Below are positions 1 to 10,439 of a stretch of DNA of 64,000 nucleotides, one piece after another; the first letter of the stretch is position 1, and the number at the start of each line of letters is the position of its first letter. Source of the DNA: Rhytidiadelphus loreus (lineage: Eukaryota > Streptophyta > Bryopsida > Hypnales > Hylocomiaceae). The position numbers and the translations under genes were made by a program. Where the stretch lies: the NCBI GenBank assembly GCA_947034895.1, contig OX344763.1, positions 84,153,093 to 84,217,092 on the forward strand, read 5' to 3'. The notes under the pieces were generated by a model that saw nothing but the letters and a program-made list of their open reading frames with translations, was not told the DNA's origin and searched no databases.

Positions 1-129
1 AAACGAGTTGGGTCATAGGTCCCTATTTGTGACCCTAGATCTTTCATGAATGGTTCACTTGCAATTCTAAATAAAAATGGAGAAAACACAGAGAATGATT
101 GGCTCTTCCAATTAATAATGTTTTCTTCC

Positions 130-225
130 TTGGTTCATTCAATGAATGTATTGGTCAATTTCAGAACTTTAGATGCACCATTCCACAACCATTTATAGGA
201 GCCATTCTTAATGCCCGCACTCTTT
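130..225 (-). repeat. Inverted repeat copy of 2935-3035
   Basis: Read on the minus strand, this stretch matches 2935-3035 on the plus strand. Both contain a GCGGGCATTAA-type block followed by a TATAAGTGG/TATAAATGG block and a GAAATGG/GGAATGG block. It looks like a fragment of an old dispersed repeat. I cannot assign a class, and the match was made by eye. Confidence 0.5.
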
Positions 226-251
226 CACAACCTCCTACCTTAGTTTTTTTG

Positions 252-520
252 TTCTGAAAAGAGCATGGACTTGTAGTTATTCCCATTGAAGCAAGTTTCC
301 TATTTATTTTTTAATCTAAACGTATGAATGTTTAAACAACTTGCTTGTTAGTATGCACATTCATTTTGAGTGCAAAATTGCGGAAGAGTTTTAAGATTAT
401 AACAAGAGAAATGTACATTCTTCACTTCGAGTGTATTACCCCTCTCCACAACAATTTTAAAGTTTGCAGAAAAAAAATTTCTTGGGATTGGAGGAAAAAT
501 GAAGAAGTATACAGAAATTG
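252..520 (+). repeat. Direct repeat of 2390-2640
   Basis: The segment shares a long run of ordered blocks with 2390-2640: GAGCATGGACTT, CCATTGAAGCAAGTTT, CGTATGAATGTTTAA, TTAGTATGCAC, GAGTGCAAAATTG and GGGATTGGAGG/GGGATTGAAGG. By eye I estimate about three quarters identity. The two copies are 2.1 kb apart in the same orientation, so they may be long terminal or subterminal repeats of a decayed element, or two copies of one dispersed repeat. The rest of 1-1160 is AT-rich and shows no gene. Confidence 0.6.
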
Positions 521-889
521 ATTCTATAATTCAAGATGTTGGCTTCTTGTTCAAGTGAACCCCTAAGTGACCCCGAGGACAGGATGGGTCCTCAACCAAT
601 TTCCTAAGTTAAACAAAACCTTACCAAATTACTATATGTAGTAATTCATATTTTTGGAAAATTCTTTTTGAAGTTTAGTTTTAGCTTCAAAAATCTGATT
701 TTGAAAATGATTGATTATGATTTTTCTATTTAAGATTTTGTGCATGGGTGTACACTTGCAATCTTGACTTTTTGTAGTGTTGAGGGCTCTTAGGAATGAG
801 CCTCAAACACACTAAATCTTTGAGAAAATATCACATTACAAATGAAATTAAAAAAAATGATAAAGTAGATTTTGAGAAGTTATAAATTG

Positions 890-1160
890 ATTGGGTTTAT
901 GCACCTTAGGCCCTTTAAGCTCATATTTTTTAGGTGACGAACTTTTTAGATTTCACATTTGAAAAGAGGATTGAAATACTTCAAATCATTTTCACAGATT
1001 TAACACCCTCATGATAAAACATTATAATCTTTCAATAAATTAGAGGTATTGTTGTGTTTTCTTTTCTAATGTGATCTCTAATACGTCTAGTTTGAATTTA
1101 CACGGTTACAATTCAAAAAGAATGGATAGAACGTATCAAAATGTTGGATTTTTGTTCAAT
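890..1160 (+). repeat. Dispersed repeat shared with 61870-62150
   Basis: Ordered similarity links this stretch to 61870-62150 in the same orientation: GGGTTTATGCACCTTA/GGGTTATGCATCTTTA, AAAAGAGGATT, GTTTAGTTTGAATTT-like, and GTTGGATTTTTGTTCAAT/GTGGGATTCTTGATCAAT. Both copies lie near a GC-rich minisatellite (1515-1750 and 61545-61760). This suggests that both are ends of the same kind of element. Confidence 0.5.
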
Positions 1161-1164
1161 TTAG

Positions 1165-1246
1165 AGCAAATTCTAGAAGCTTAGCAAATTCTAGAAGCTT
1201 AGCAAATTCTAGAAGCTTAGCAAATTCTAGAAGCTTAGCAAATTCC
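1165..1246 (+). repeat. 18-bp tandem repeat, about 4.5 units
   Basis: The 18-bp unit AGCAAATTCTAGAAGCTT is repeated exactly from 1165 to 1236 and then partially to 1246. The near-identity of the units points to recent expansion. No open reading frame uses it. Confidence 0.95.
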
Positions 1247-1514
1247 AGGGTCATTTTGGGGTTCAAGCAAATTCATAAACCATCCTAAAATGCGTTGGGC
1301 ATTTCAGGGTTTAGGTTTGCGTTTTTGGTTCTAGTTTGCGAGGGCTTTGTAGGGGTTTTGGTTCATCATTGTAGGACTTGAGGATATTGAAGCCTTGTTA
1401 GGGACCATTTAATAAAATGATCATGTGATATAATTGTAAGCTATCTAGAAAATATTCTATGATCTCACCTACCATGATAGCAGTCTTCTATAAGTGACTC
1501 TTTCAAATACTGAT

Positions 1515-1750
1515 GTAGGGGCGACCGCGGGTGAGGCGACCGCGGGTCCAGAAAAGGGGGAAACTAGGGACTTCTTTCTGCGGTGCTGGGGCGACCTCGG
1601 GTGGGGCGACTGCGGGTAGGGCGAATTCAGGTAGGGTGACCGCAGGTCCAGAGAGGAGGGAAGAACTCACGCATTTTTGCTTCCCTCTTTTCTGGGACTT
1701 GGGCGACCGCGGGTAGGGCGACTTCGGGTGGGGCGACTTCGGGTCCAAAC
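1515..1750 (+). repeat. GC-rich minisatellite, GGCGACYGCGGGT type
   Basis: The core GGGCGACCGCGGGT and variants (GCGACTTCGGGT, GCGACTGCGGGT) recur on the plus strand with irregular spacers. The block is far richer in G+C than its surroundings. The same core occurs at 3245-3490, 9955-10345, 54585-54825, 58855-59140 and 61545-61760. Open frames through it on both strands are by-products of the repeat. No gene could be assigned to this copy. Confidence 0.85.
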
Positions 1751-1904
1751 GTTGAGACTATTTCGTGTTGGGCAGCTGATGGTATTTTGAAGCCCAATAG
1801 AATCAAAGAAAAAAAAGAATAAAGATGGGATGGACAAGGAGTGGTGCATCAAAGGTGATTCCTGATGTGACCAACGGGAAGGTGAAGTAGTGGAAGGGAT
1901 TCTC

Positions 1905-2000
1905 ACACAAGGGTCAACTTCTTCGAACTCAAGTGGAGTCTGGGAGGTCTACGGTTCGATTCCCAACTCCGTGTGCATGATATAGGAGGTTATGGTTGGG
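1905..2000 (+). repeat. Possible tRNA-derived SINE fragment with B box
   Basis: GGTTCGATTCC near 1950 matches a tRNA T-arm or RNA polymerase III B box. It is preceded by CTCAAGTGG, which also precedes the B-box-like sequence near 21050. No complete cloverleaf can be drawn, so a tRNA gene is unlikely and a SINE remnant is the better guess. Confidence 0.3.
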
Positions 2001-2015
2001 TCTTACAGGTTTGGT

Positions 2016-2082
2016 CAAGGACCACTTTGAATTGCGCACTGAGATGAAAAACATTTCGGTGCGGAATTCAAAGTGGTCCTTG
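2016..2082. other. Long hairpin: 24-bp arms, 19-nt loop
   Basis: The left arm 2016-2039 begins CAAGGACCACTTTGAATT. The right arm 2059-2082 is its reverse complement with one mismatch, and the loop is 2040-2058. Such near-perfect pairing could mark a MITE core, a small-RNA precursor or a recent inverted duplication. There is no coding potential. Confidence 0.8.
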
Positions 2083-2389
2083 GCTCAATCCTCGAAGCAC
2101 GTCGCGTGGCCTATACCGAGGTCTTCACGGGATTTTTTGAAACTTTAAAGTAACTAATTTGTAATGATATAGAGTATTTTAGAATTCAATTGTGCTAAAT
2201 CATTATTTAATTAGATTTGTTCGTCATTATGGAGAATGACGAATAAATACTTTTGAATGAAATTTGATTTTACAAGACGGGTGTTTGCTTAATCTATGTA
2301 GGGTCAAAAGATAAGTTTAACTTAACAATTAGAGTGCATTACTAATAAAGTCCTAAGTGCCTTAAGCCTTTCCCTCTTGTATTTTTCCT

Positions 2390-2640
2390 ATGAAAATTGA
2401 GCATGGACTTATAGTAATTGCCATTGAAGCAAGTTTTATAACCCGAAAATCTAACCGTATGAATGTTTAATTAGCTTGTGTAGTTGTGTATTAGTATGCA
2501 CGTTTCCTTTGAGTGCAAAATTGGATAAGAGTTGTGAGATGATAACCAAGAAAATTTTCATTTTCTTTATTGATTGTATTGCTTATAAAAGAAAATTGGG
2601 ATTGAAGGTGAAATGAAGAACTACAAATTATATTGGCACT
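2390..2640 (+). repeat. Direct repeat of 252-520
   Basis: This is the second copy of the repeat described at 252-520, in the same orientation. The interval 2083-2780 otherwise shows only AT-rich sequence without a gene. Confidence 0.6.
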
Positions 2641-2781
2641 CTAAAATGTTCTCTTCCAAAACTTAATATCACTTGAATAGCTATTAAACTCATTACAGGT
2701 TGGGAATATTTTTAATTCTGGTGGCCTACGATTTCACTACCACCTATTCATTGATACATAAATTTTTTTGCTCAGGCAAGG

Positions 2782-2994
2782 GTGTGCATTGAAGCATTTG
2801 ACACTCAAGGAAACACTATCGTAAATATTTTTTTAGTTGGGGAGTTTCTCCAAATCCGACGTCCATTGGATTTTAAAGAGGGTTCCTTTCTCCATTTGTG
2901 TGGATGTGAAAGTAAAGATAAGGTAGAAGACTTTGAAATGGAGCGGGCATTAATAATGGACTCTATAAGTGGCTTTGAAATGGACAATCTGTAG
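2782..2994 (+). CDS. Short unassigned open frame, 70 codons
   Basis: A 70-codon frame opens with GTG rather than ATG and ends in TAG. Its 3' part overlaps a repeat whose inverted partner lies at 130-225. I recognise no domain, no promoter and no splice context. It may be a remnant exon of a repeat-encoded gene or a chance frame. Confidence 0.15.
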   Translation: MCIEAFDTQGNTIVNIFLVGEFLQIRRPLDFKEGSFLHLCGCESKDKVEDFEMERALIMDSISGFEMDNL

Positions 2995-3244
2995 TTCATA
3001 AATTGACCTCCATAATCATTAAATGATTCGAGAAAAAAAAATTATGAATTGTAAGAGCCAATCCATTATCTTTACTTTCCCATTTATGTTTAGAAGTTGC
3101 AAGTGAACATTTTGCAGAAGACCTAGGGGCATAAATAGGGACCTATGACAGAAGTCCTTTGGAAATTTATAAGTAATTATAAAATACTTCCAAAAATATG
3201 AAACCACTTGTGTTAGATTCCTCTTTTATTTGTCTTTGCCTGAA

Positions 3245-3490
3245 AAATCACCCGAAGTCGCCGAGGGACCCGCACCCGAAGTCGCCTAGGGACCCGCACC
3301 CGAAGTCGCCGAGGGACCCGCACCCGAGGTCGCCCAGGGACCCGCACCCGAAGTCGCCCAGGGACCCGCACCCGAAGTCGCCCAGGGACCCGCACCCGCG
3401 GTCGCCTTGTGGACCTGTGGTCGCCTGGGTACCCGCAGTTGCCCTTGTTCGGTCGGGGGACCCGCACTCGCCCTCCCGCGACCGCTAGTC
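3245..3490 (-). repeat. GC-rich minisatellite upstream of the 3830 gene
   Basis: About ten units of ACCCGCACCCGAAGTCGCC and variants lie on the plus strand, so the GGCGACYGCGGGT core reads on the minus strand. The array ends about 340 bp before the ATG at 3830. Relative to that gene it has the same orientation as the arrays upstream of 9749 and 61311 relative to theirs. Long Arg/Pro/His-rich frames through the array are repeat artefacts. Confidence 0.85.
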
Positions 3491-3829
3491 CCAGTACAAA
3501 TGGGGTGGGGTGGACTTGCGGTCGTCAGTCCCCCTACTTCTGTGCAAAGGCTGTCATCCACCTTGAAGTGGCTGACTGCATGTGCGTGAGGCAGGGATTG
3601 GGGAATGAAGGAATTTCATTGTTCTCATTCCATGCATGTCTAAACCGCGGTGTTTCGTAAACTTGACCCTATCCGCTACGATCTTTGAACCTTGAACATC
3701 TACTTCTGCTTCGATATTTGTAAATGTGTCACACGTATGATTACTAGTTTCACTTAGTTAGAGTAAGTATTTTGGCATTGAGACTTTTATATAGTATATA
3801 TTGCTTAGTTATACATACGTTGTTAAAAC

Positions 3830-5323
3830 ATGGAGCGTACGACCTCGCCATCTCCTCCTACCATACCTACTCCATTGACTCCGCAAGAGAAAAGGGCGAT
3901 GAAGGACAAGGGTCGAAAACAGTCAGGCAAGAAGCACAAGAAGCGCGTGGCCATATTACTTCATCCGAAGATTAAGGCTTTTAAGGGTTGGAGGGATGAA
4001 CCAGAGCCTTGGAGTTACCGGACTGTTGCGAAGTATGTGGATTGGTGCCACATCAGCAAGTTATTTCCGTTGTGTCGTCACCCTTTGCACGTTCAAAACC
4101 AAAAGGTTAACCTTGCGTATGCTACGGACACAAGGTTCATGCGTAGATGCTGCGAAGTATGGACCCTTCTATATTTGGAGACCAAGGTGTACAGAAACGA
4201 TAATTTCAGTTTCTTTCTTGTACGAATGGTGTATGCCAAAGTTGTTTTGAAGAAGGTAGTCGATTGGACAACACTCCCAGAAATGCCTATTGCGGTCCGT
4301 CCGGACCAAAAAGAGTGGGAGGAAGCCTCCAACTTGTGGGCAAAGTATCCTCTTGATATAAGCAAGATGATGACACCGATTAAGCGTGGAGCATCATTTG
4401 TTGCTGATGAAGAAGTAGTTTGGTCTTCCACTTCTTCCTCGGACGAGCACACCCATGAGTACAATGGATATTCCTTCTCTAGCGATGATGAAGATGTTTT
4501 TGTCACCGAGTCCAAGAAGTCTTTGGATGTGGGCCTTCAGAAGAAGAAAGATCGTGGAAAAGAGCCCATTACCTCAACCAGCCATGAAGAAGTCTTGGAA
4601 AAAGTTGACCCCATGGAAGTGGAGGACTTTTCCACAGAGGAGTGTGCGATGCTAGAAGGTGATAGTGATTCATCAGATAATGAGGAGACCTTGATTGCCA
4701 AAATCGAGAGTGCACGTTTATCATTGAGTACAAAGAGTGAGGAACTGAAGAATTTGAAGGAACGCGAAGTGTCTTCTTCCACTGAAGCTTATTTGAAGCA
4801 ACAATTGAGGTCTCTCAACCAAATACTCAAAGAGAGAGATGACGATTTTGTTGCTTTTAAGAAGAATGGAGACCAGTATTTAACTAAGCAGAGCACCGGG
4901 AAATTGTCGCAAGCTAACCATTGTTTATTGTGGGAATCAAAATTAGAAACCCTGCAACGCAGACGTAGGAAAGCACAGAATGAGCGGCGAGCACTGCGTG
5001 TTCAAATTACCGAAGAAGAAAAGAAATATTACGAAGCGGCCAAAAAACATGTCAAGGAGGTGGACGTTTTGGCAACGGCCTCGACATACGGTAATCTACC
5101 AGAGGAGTTAGAAATGCTTCGGAATTTGGTGAAGTTCCATGAGACTAGAGTACAAGTGTTGGAAGACGAGTTTGTGGATCTGAGAGCCGAAAGCGAGTAT
5201 TATACGCAGTGGATGAAGTGGATGAAGGATACAACGGGAAAGAGAGGTGAAGAATACGAGAAAGTGGGTCCTCCTCCTAATATGAGTGACTTCCTAAACC
5301 AAAAAGAGGTTTTTAGAAAGTAG
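3830..5323 (+). CDS. WCHISK-domain protein with C-terminal coiled coil, 497 aa
   Basis: An intact single-exon frame runs from ATG 3830 to TAG. Residues 1-45 are Pro-rich and then Lys/Arg-rich. Residues about 50-150 form a domain shared with the genes at 7269-9749 and 59714-61311; its landmarks are FKGW, WS, DWCHISK-LFP, an RRCCEVW stretch and an LKK-VDWTT end. An acidic Ser/Glu/Asp segment (about 190-290) and a long heptad-like coiled coil (about 290-480, many Leu/Glu/Lys) follow. There is no membrane segment or signal peptide. I do not recognise the domain. The gene may belong to a transposon, because its paralogues sit among hAT-like ends, or it may be a lineage-specific plant gene. A TATA-like stretch (3787-3801) lies just upstream, and a GC-rich array lies about 340 bp upstream. 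Confidence 0.7.
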   Translation: MERTTSPSPPTIPTPLTPQEKRAMKDKGRKQSGKKHKKRVAILLHPKIKAFKGWRDEPEPWSYRTVAKYVDWCHISKLFPLCRHPLHVQNQKVNLAYATDTRFMRRCCEVWTLLYLETKVYRNDNFSFFLVRMVYAKVVLKKVVDWTTLPEMPIAVRPDQKEWEEASNLWAKYPLDISKMMTPIKRGASFVADEEVVWSSTSSSDEHTHEYNGYSFSSDDEDVFVTESKKSLDVGLQKKKDRGKEPITSTSHEEVLEKVDPMEVEDFSTEECAMLEGDSDSSDNEETLIAKIESARLSLSTKSEELKNLKEREVSSSTEAYLKQQLRSLNQILKERDDDFVAFKKNGDQYLTKQSTGKLSQANHCLLWESKLETLQRRRRKAQNERRALRVQITEEEKKYYEAAKKHVKEVDVLATASTYGNLPEELEMLRNLVKFHETRVQVLEDEFVDLRAESEYYTQWMKWMKDTTGKRGEEYEKVGPPPNMSDFLNQKEVFRK

Positions 5324-7268
5324 TGTACCGCATTTTGGTGAACAATATTGTAAATTTGTAAGTAAGATCCAATTTTGGATATTGCGGCTCTCTCGTGATT
5401 TAGTAAAGAATATGCTACAATTTTTTTGGCATTCAAAGTTCACGTGGTTTTTTAATAATTATTGTACACTTTGTAATGTGTATTGCAGATTTCTGAACTT
5501 AGTATATTCGCGAAATATTTAGTCACAGCTTTTGAAACCAATGTAGTACAAGAACAGAAGACCTAATGTTGCTCAAATCAGTTTTGTTATGTCATTTTAT
5601 TCTGGATTTGTACTAGAAATGTTTATCTTGATATTTATTGGGTGAAAACATAGCCCTAAAGACCTAACCCTCTACAGTTAAAATAACCAATTGCTTCATT
5701 TTCTAGCTAATTTCCATCGCTACTTACATGGCTTGGTGAATTTTCAAATGATTCCAATAGGTTTTTTCCATTTTCAGTGTTTTTCTAAACCCATAAAGTC
5801 CGAAGGCCATTTTTAGGTGAAGAAAAAATCAAAACTGTCATTTCTATAATTCTATTGTGTTTGTCCAAAGAAAAAAATAAACTTTTGTGGAACTGAAGCT
5901 GAGGATCTTGAACTTCACTTGTTTAAGATTTTGTGGTTAAAATTGTACGATGTTTGACTGTACAGATTTAGAGATATGAGCATTCAAAGTTGAAGAACAA
6001 TTTTTTTGCAACATTGGACTACACTTTCAGACGACTTTGATTGCTATTTCTTCCAAAAATGTGCACTATGGAATTTGAATTTAAAATTTATTGTGTTGAA
6101 GAATTGAGTTGGGAGTGTAGGAAAAAAAAATTCAAAAAATAATAACTTCCTTTTCATACTTCAAAAAATTGTCAAGTAGAAGTAGATCCAAGGTTAAAAG
6201 AAAAACTAAATTGATAATAGCTCTTACATAGGATTGGAACACAAAAATCCGTTAGTCCCAACGGTGAGATTGTTGTAGGAAGCAAACTTCTCCTTTAAAA
6301 TAAACTAATTAGAGAAAATTTGAAAATTGCATTTTCAAATGAATTCTATAAGTTATTTTTTGAAATATTTGTTTACATTGCCTTAAAAAGAACAGGGTTC
6401 TTAACTTGCACATCACTAATGAAAATGGAATGAATCAAATCTTTTTATGTAGACAAAAACATGAACAAAATTAAATCTATTTTGGATTTTTGCAATGTTT
6501 TTTGTACTGCCTGCCGAGTTTAGTTCTAGGTATTTTGTGGCGTAACTTTTGCTTCCGGACACCAATTGAAATAAAAATTATATTCCCTCAAAGCTTATCA
6601 GATTTTATCTTTTCACAAAAAATTTCAAAAAATTAGGGTACAATTTCAAGCCATAGAAACTTGCCCAAATTCCAAATTGTCTCTAGAGGGGACAATGGGA
6701 CTTAAGGGGTTCATCATGTTCACTTTTTTTGTTTATGGAACTAAAATGATAACAATTACAATCTTCCATGATATGAATTGAGATAATGAGATTGCTTACA
6801 ATGATATACAATTTTGAATTCTAAGTAATAAAATTTAAAGTTTACAGTTGAATTAATTTTAGAAGCTTAAATTTCAATGCAAATGACAATGTCAAAGTGA
6901 ACTTCAACTTTAATAGCTCTTTGATAATAAGCTTCATACAATCAGTTGTACCACATATTTGATTTTGTTCGAACATAGTGAAGTCTTTGGAGTAGAAAAT
7001 AATGTAGAATATGTTTCAAAAATGAAGGCACTGTAATATTCTCGGTAATATTGCAATACAAATGTGTAGCATACAATCATAGAAGGCTCGAAGTTGGCCT
7101 ATATGGAACAAAACAAAAAGACTGAGAGCTATACGCTTCTACCATATATAATACGCTTCTATATACTAGGGGTTTGATATTATATATCCCTGGATGTAAA
7201 CCAAGTAACCAAAGGAGAAATGAAGTCCATCATTAAATTCTCAGACGTCAAATCCATTTGGATTGTTT
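5324..7268. other. AT-rich spacer without a recognisable gene
   Basis: This interval lies between the convergent genes ending at 5323 and 7269. I see only AT-rich sequence, homopolymer runs and short frames with no family resemblance. It must contain the 3' untranslated regions of both genes. No transposon termini were recognised. Confidence 0.6.
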
Positions 7269-9749
7269 TTACTTCTTAGAAGAACTTGCTTCACCATGTG
7301 AAGGTTGAAGTGCCTCTTGAAGGACTATCTTCTTCTTTGCACGAGTTCGTGAAGCTGGCCCTTCCGCATTCAAAATGAATTCCAAGACGTTGGAATCTTG
7401 GAGAGCTTGTAGGGTCCTTGTGGTTTGTGGAGAATGTGCTTCCAAAAGATAGTCCAATGCTTGACTTTGGTAATAAGGTCCATACGTAGAGTCCATGCAA
7501 GCCATGTTAGTCATGTCTTCAAGAGAGGCAAATTGATTGCGATCGGGTTCCCTTTTACCTTCATTATCCCAACGGTGTCCTTCCGGATGAGGACCCCATT
7601 TGAATTCTCCCAAGCTCTTCTCGAAGTATCCACCAAGGCATTGGTAGAAGAATGCCCTTCTCCCTTCATTGTGTGGACCTTTTCCCATCAACTTCGGTGC
7701 CACTTTGACAATTTCCGCCGGGTCAGTTTTCCAGTTCAATTGAGAGCTACTAGGTGCCTTTTCATCATCATGTAGCCCTTGACGCCAGCTCCAAACGAGG
7801 TCACGACCCCACAGTGTCGTATTAGTCGTCGTTTCAACGCTATGTTCCCAAGAAGGTGGCATGTACGTCATCAAGTTGAACATGGCATACAAGCGATCAT
7901 AGAATGGTGCTGAACAAAGTACACAACGTCGTCTAATGAGGCATCCCATAAGGAGGCATTGAGGATGGTACACATGTGCACATGACCCGAGAGCCCAACC
8001 ACCTTCAGGGCCAAATTGCTCTTGACAAATGGGGCATTTTGTATGGTCGAGTACAAAAGCTGCAGGTTGTGGCCATAGTAGCTTTTGGTCATTTACCTCC
8101 ATGTGACTAGACATTTGCTTTGCATGGTCCCAGCCCTGTTGTGCCCAATCTATAATATTTGTGTCTGCCAACATCGGCATGTTTTCAGGAAACATGTCAT
8201 CTAAGAGTGCCCAGGATGTGAGTCCATTCTCACGTTTAGGTAAAGCTGCAACAAAATTCTTTGAAACCTTATCTAATTCCTTGGCTATTTGCTGCGATCT
8301 GTCCACGGAGAGAATGCACGCCACCTTCCAATGGTAGTACGTGGCAACCAATTGATCCAATCGTTGTTGAAGCTTTTCGTTCTGCTTTTCAAGGTCTCTT
8401 TCTTTGTCACTCTGCCTTGATTGTTGAACTGTTGGAAATGAGAGTGAATCTTGGGTCCCATGAATATCGTTCGTGTCAGTGGTCGTGTCTCCGCCAATCG
8501 TAGTGAGGAACGCACTTCGATTATTTTGCAAAACCTTAGCACGCTTGGAAGGTGGTGGATGGCAAGGAACATCGTCGGTAAGGTCCCCCACAACTTTGTC
8601 TAGATGATGTGGATCATGGTCAACAAAAGCCTCATCCATATCTGACAAAGTGAAAGCGCCAGCCTGATTTTCTCGCAGGGCTTGAAGCTCGGTAGATTGT
8701 CGTGCAATGAGAGCATCTTTCAGTTGGCACTGTCCTTGCAATTTCTTCAAGTTACTTTCCAATGAAGCAATCTTGTTGTTTTTGATTTGTATGATGTTTT
8801 GAGCCTTTGCTAGGGTCAGAGTGTTGTGACCTACATCCACTCGGGATTGAAGAGTTGGTGCACCAACAATTGTTTCACTAGGCCCTTCATCGTTGCAACT
8901 GAATTCGAAGACATCACTTGGATTCTGTGCAGGCAATGGTGGATTTGAAGCTGATGGAGAAGCCCCTTGTGGTCCAATTCGTGTAGTGGAACATCGCACT
9001 CTTGACGATTGTCCCGATTTACGTCCCCGTGATGTTCCGACGCCGTGGATAATTTCATTCTGATTTGGGGGGAGGCCGATAGGTAGTTCCGTGGCTCGTT
9101 CTACCCGAAGCACCTGCGTACCATCTGAATTGTCATCCTCTTCTGATGACTCTGTGTCAATTTCAACCTGGGCCTGATTCCTAGGAACACTTCGAAAAGG
9201 ACCCAATCCACCCTCTGGAAAAAGGAGAATTCCTTTTGGTATGCACCCGTCCTCTGGACGGGTTACGTGAGGACTAGATTTGATCGTGCTCCAATCGACT
9301 TCTTTCTTCAATGCCACTTCAGCATAGGCTCCTCTGGCAAGGAAAAGAGGGGCCTCATTCCTTTCTACAGAGGCCGTATTGTAGAGAGCTTGCCACAATT
9401 CAATGCACCTGTTCACGAATATTTCATTCTCACAGAACTTCAAGTTTGCCTTGTTGGTGTGTCGATGATGATGATGATGCCATGCTGGAAAGAACTTGCT
9501 GATGTGGCACCACTCAATGTAATCTTCGCAAGTTTGTATTGACCATGGCTCAAGCTCCTCGTTCCACCCCTTGAAAGCAATGTGGTCAGCACTATTCAAC
9601 ACATGCAATCGCTTTCGGTGACAAGTACCCCTACGCTTCCATTCCTTGTCTTTTTCAATCTTTCGCAATCCCAAACCACGACGTGGACGTGGAGCCGGTG
9701 GAGGGGCTTCAGCAAGAAATTCTCCAGTGGTATTGTCTCCACTAGCCAT
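7269..9749 (-). CDS. WCHISK-domain protein with coiled coil and RING-H2 finger, 826 aa
   Basis: An intact frame starts at ATG 9749 in a strong context (CCCACCATGGCT) and ends at TAA 7269. In-frame codons continue upstream, but they enter the GC-rich array, so 9749 is preferred. Residues about 57-150 match the domain of the 3830 gene (FKGW, EEWCHISK-like EWCHISK, VDWSTIK). The middle is Ser/Asp/Glu-rich with predicted coiled coil. A RING-H2-like finger begins near residue 572: C-x2-C-x14-C-x-H-x2-H-x2-C-x10-C-x2-C, which supports zinc binding and possible E3 ubiquitin-ligase activity. That activity is inference. The C-terminal part is Trp-rich and conserved in feel but unassigned. A hAT-like terminus at 10523 lies 774 bp upstream, so the gene may be cargo of that element. 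Confidence 0.75.
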   Translation of the reverse strand: MASGDNTTGEFLAEAPPPAPRPRRGLGLRKIEKDKEWKRRGTCHRKRLHVLNSADHIAFKGWNEELEPWSIQTCEDYIEWCHISKFFPAWHHHHHRHTNKANLKFCENEIFVNRCIELWQALYNTASVERNEAPLFLARGAYAEVALKKEVDWSTIKSSPHVTRPEDGCIPKGILLFPEGGLGPFRSVPRNQAQVEIDTESSEEDDNSDGTQVLRVERATELPIGLPPNQNEIIHGVGTSRGRKSGQSSRVRCSTTRIGPQGASPSASNPPLPAQNPSDVFEFSCNDEGPSETIVGAPTLQSRVDVGHNTLTLAKAQNIIQIKNNKIASLESNLKKLQGQCQLKDALIARQSTELQALRENQAGAFTLSDMDEAFVDHDPHHLDKVVGDLTDDVPCHPPPSKRAKVLQNNRSAFLTTIGGDTTTDTNDIHGTQDSLSFPTVQQSRQSDKERDLEKQNEKLQQRLDQLVATYYHWKVACILSVDRSQQIAKELDKVSKNFVAALPKRENGLTSWALLDDMFPENMPMLADTNIIDWAQQGWDHAKQMSSHMEVNDQKLLWPQPAAFVLDHTKCPICQEQFGPEGGWALGSCAHVYHPQCLLMGCLIRRRCVLCSAPFYDRLYAMFNLMTYMPPSWEHSVETTTNTTLWGRDLVWSWRQGLHDDEKAPSSSQLNWKTDPAEIVKVAPKLMGKGPHNEGRRAFFYQCLGGYFEKSLGEFKWGPHPEGHRWDNEGKREPDRNQFASLEDMTNMACMDSTYGPYYQSQALDYLLEAHSPQTTRTLQALQDSNVLEFILNAEGPASRTRAKKKIVLQEALQPSHGEASSSKK

Positions 9750-9954
9750 GGTGGGTTGTTGAAATGAAGGTCCTAAAAAATGTAGAGGGATTGTTGAAAT
9801 CAAACCACTAGAAAAAGAACCTTGGATGAAAGTAGTCAAATAGTAAATTTTCAACACCAAATGCTTATGCATGTAGCCAGAAAGGGATACAAGCCAAGAA
9901 GCCTTAGTGATGAACATGGGAGAATGAAGATTCGGCGACTTCATATATAGGCGA

Positions 9955-10345
9955 ACCCGGGTGTGGATGCAAAATGGGCGTGTGCGGGTTACGTAGGCGA
10001 CCAGCGGTCCTGGGGGCGACCAGCGGTCCTGGGGGGGCGACCAGCGGTCCTGGGGGGGCGACTGCGGGTCCTGGAGGGGCGACCGCGGGTCCTGGGGGGC
10101 GACCGTAGGTCCTGGGGGGGCGCGTGCAAGTGACGAAGGGCGAGTGCGGGTCTTGGATGAGGGCAAGTGCGCCGACGGGTGCGGGTATCGGCGACCGCGA
10201 CCTAGTACCCGTATTCGCCTAAGACCTGTAGTCGCCCCATACCCGCAGTCGCCCCTACCCGAAGTCGCCCCGGACCCGCAGTCACCTCACACCCGAAGTC
10301 GCCCCACCCGAAGTCGCCCTCACCCGAGGTCGCCCCACCCGAAGT
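9955..10345. repeat. Two-part GC-rich minisatellite between divergent genes
   Basis: From 9955 to about 10200 the core reads on the plus strand (GGCGACCAGCGGTCCTGGGG units). From about 10200 to 10345 it reads on the minus strand (CCCGAAGTCGCCCC units). The switch point lies between the minus-strand gene starting at 9749 and the plus-strand hAT-like terminus at 10523. Each half is oriented like the array upstream of a gene transcribed away from it. Open frames here are repeat artefacts. Confidence 0.85.
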
Positions 10346-10439
10346 CGCCCAACATTTGCCACGCGGCTGCCACATGGCAGCCAGGTAAGCCTAGGTAAAT
10401 GGGGGGTAAATTCCAGAAAAGTCAAAGGGTAAAGTTGAC

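Noticed and set aside
1503..1906. Three overlapping Ser/Pro- or Gly/Arg-rich frames
   Set aside because: They cross the GC-rich array at 1515-1750 on both strands and resemble no protein family.
1905..2000. tRNA gene
   Set aside because: Only a T-arm-like B box is present; acceptor, D and anticodon arms cannot be paired.
3198..3660. Several Arg/Pro/His-rich open frames on both strands
   Set aside because: They are translations of the GC-rich tandem array in different frames; period and composition follow the repeat, not a protein.
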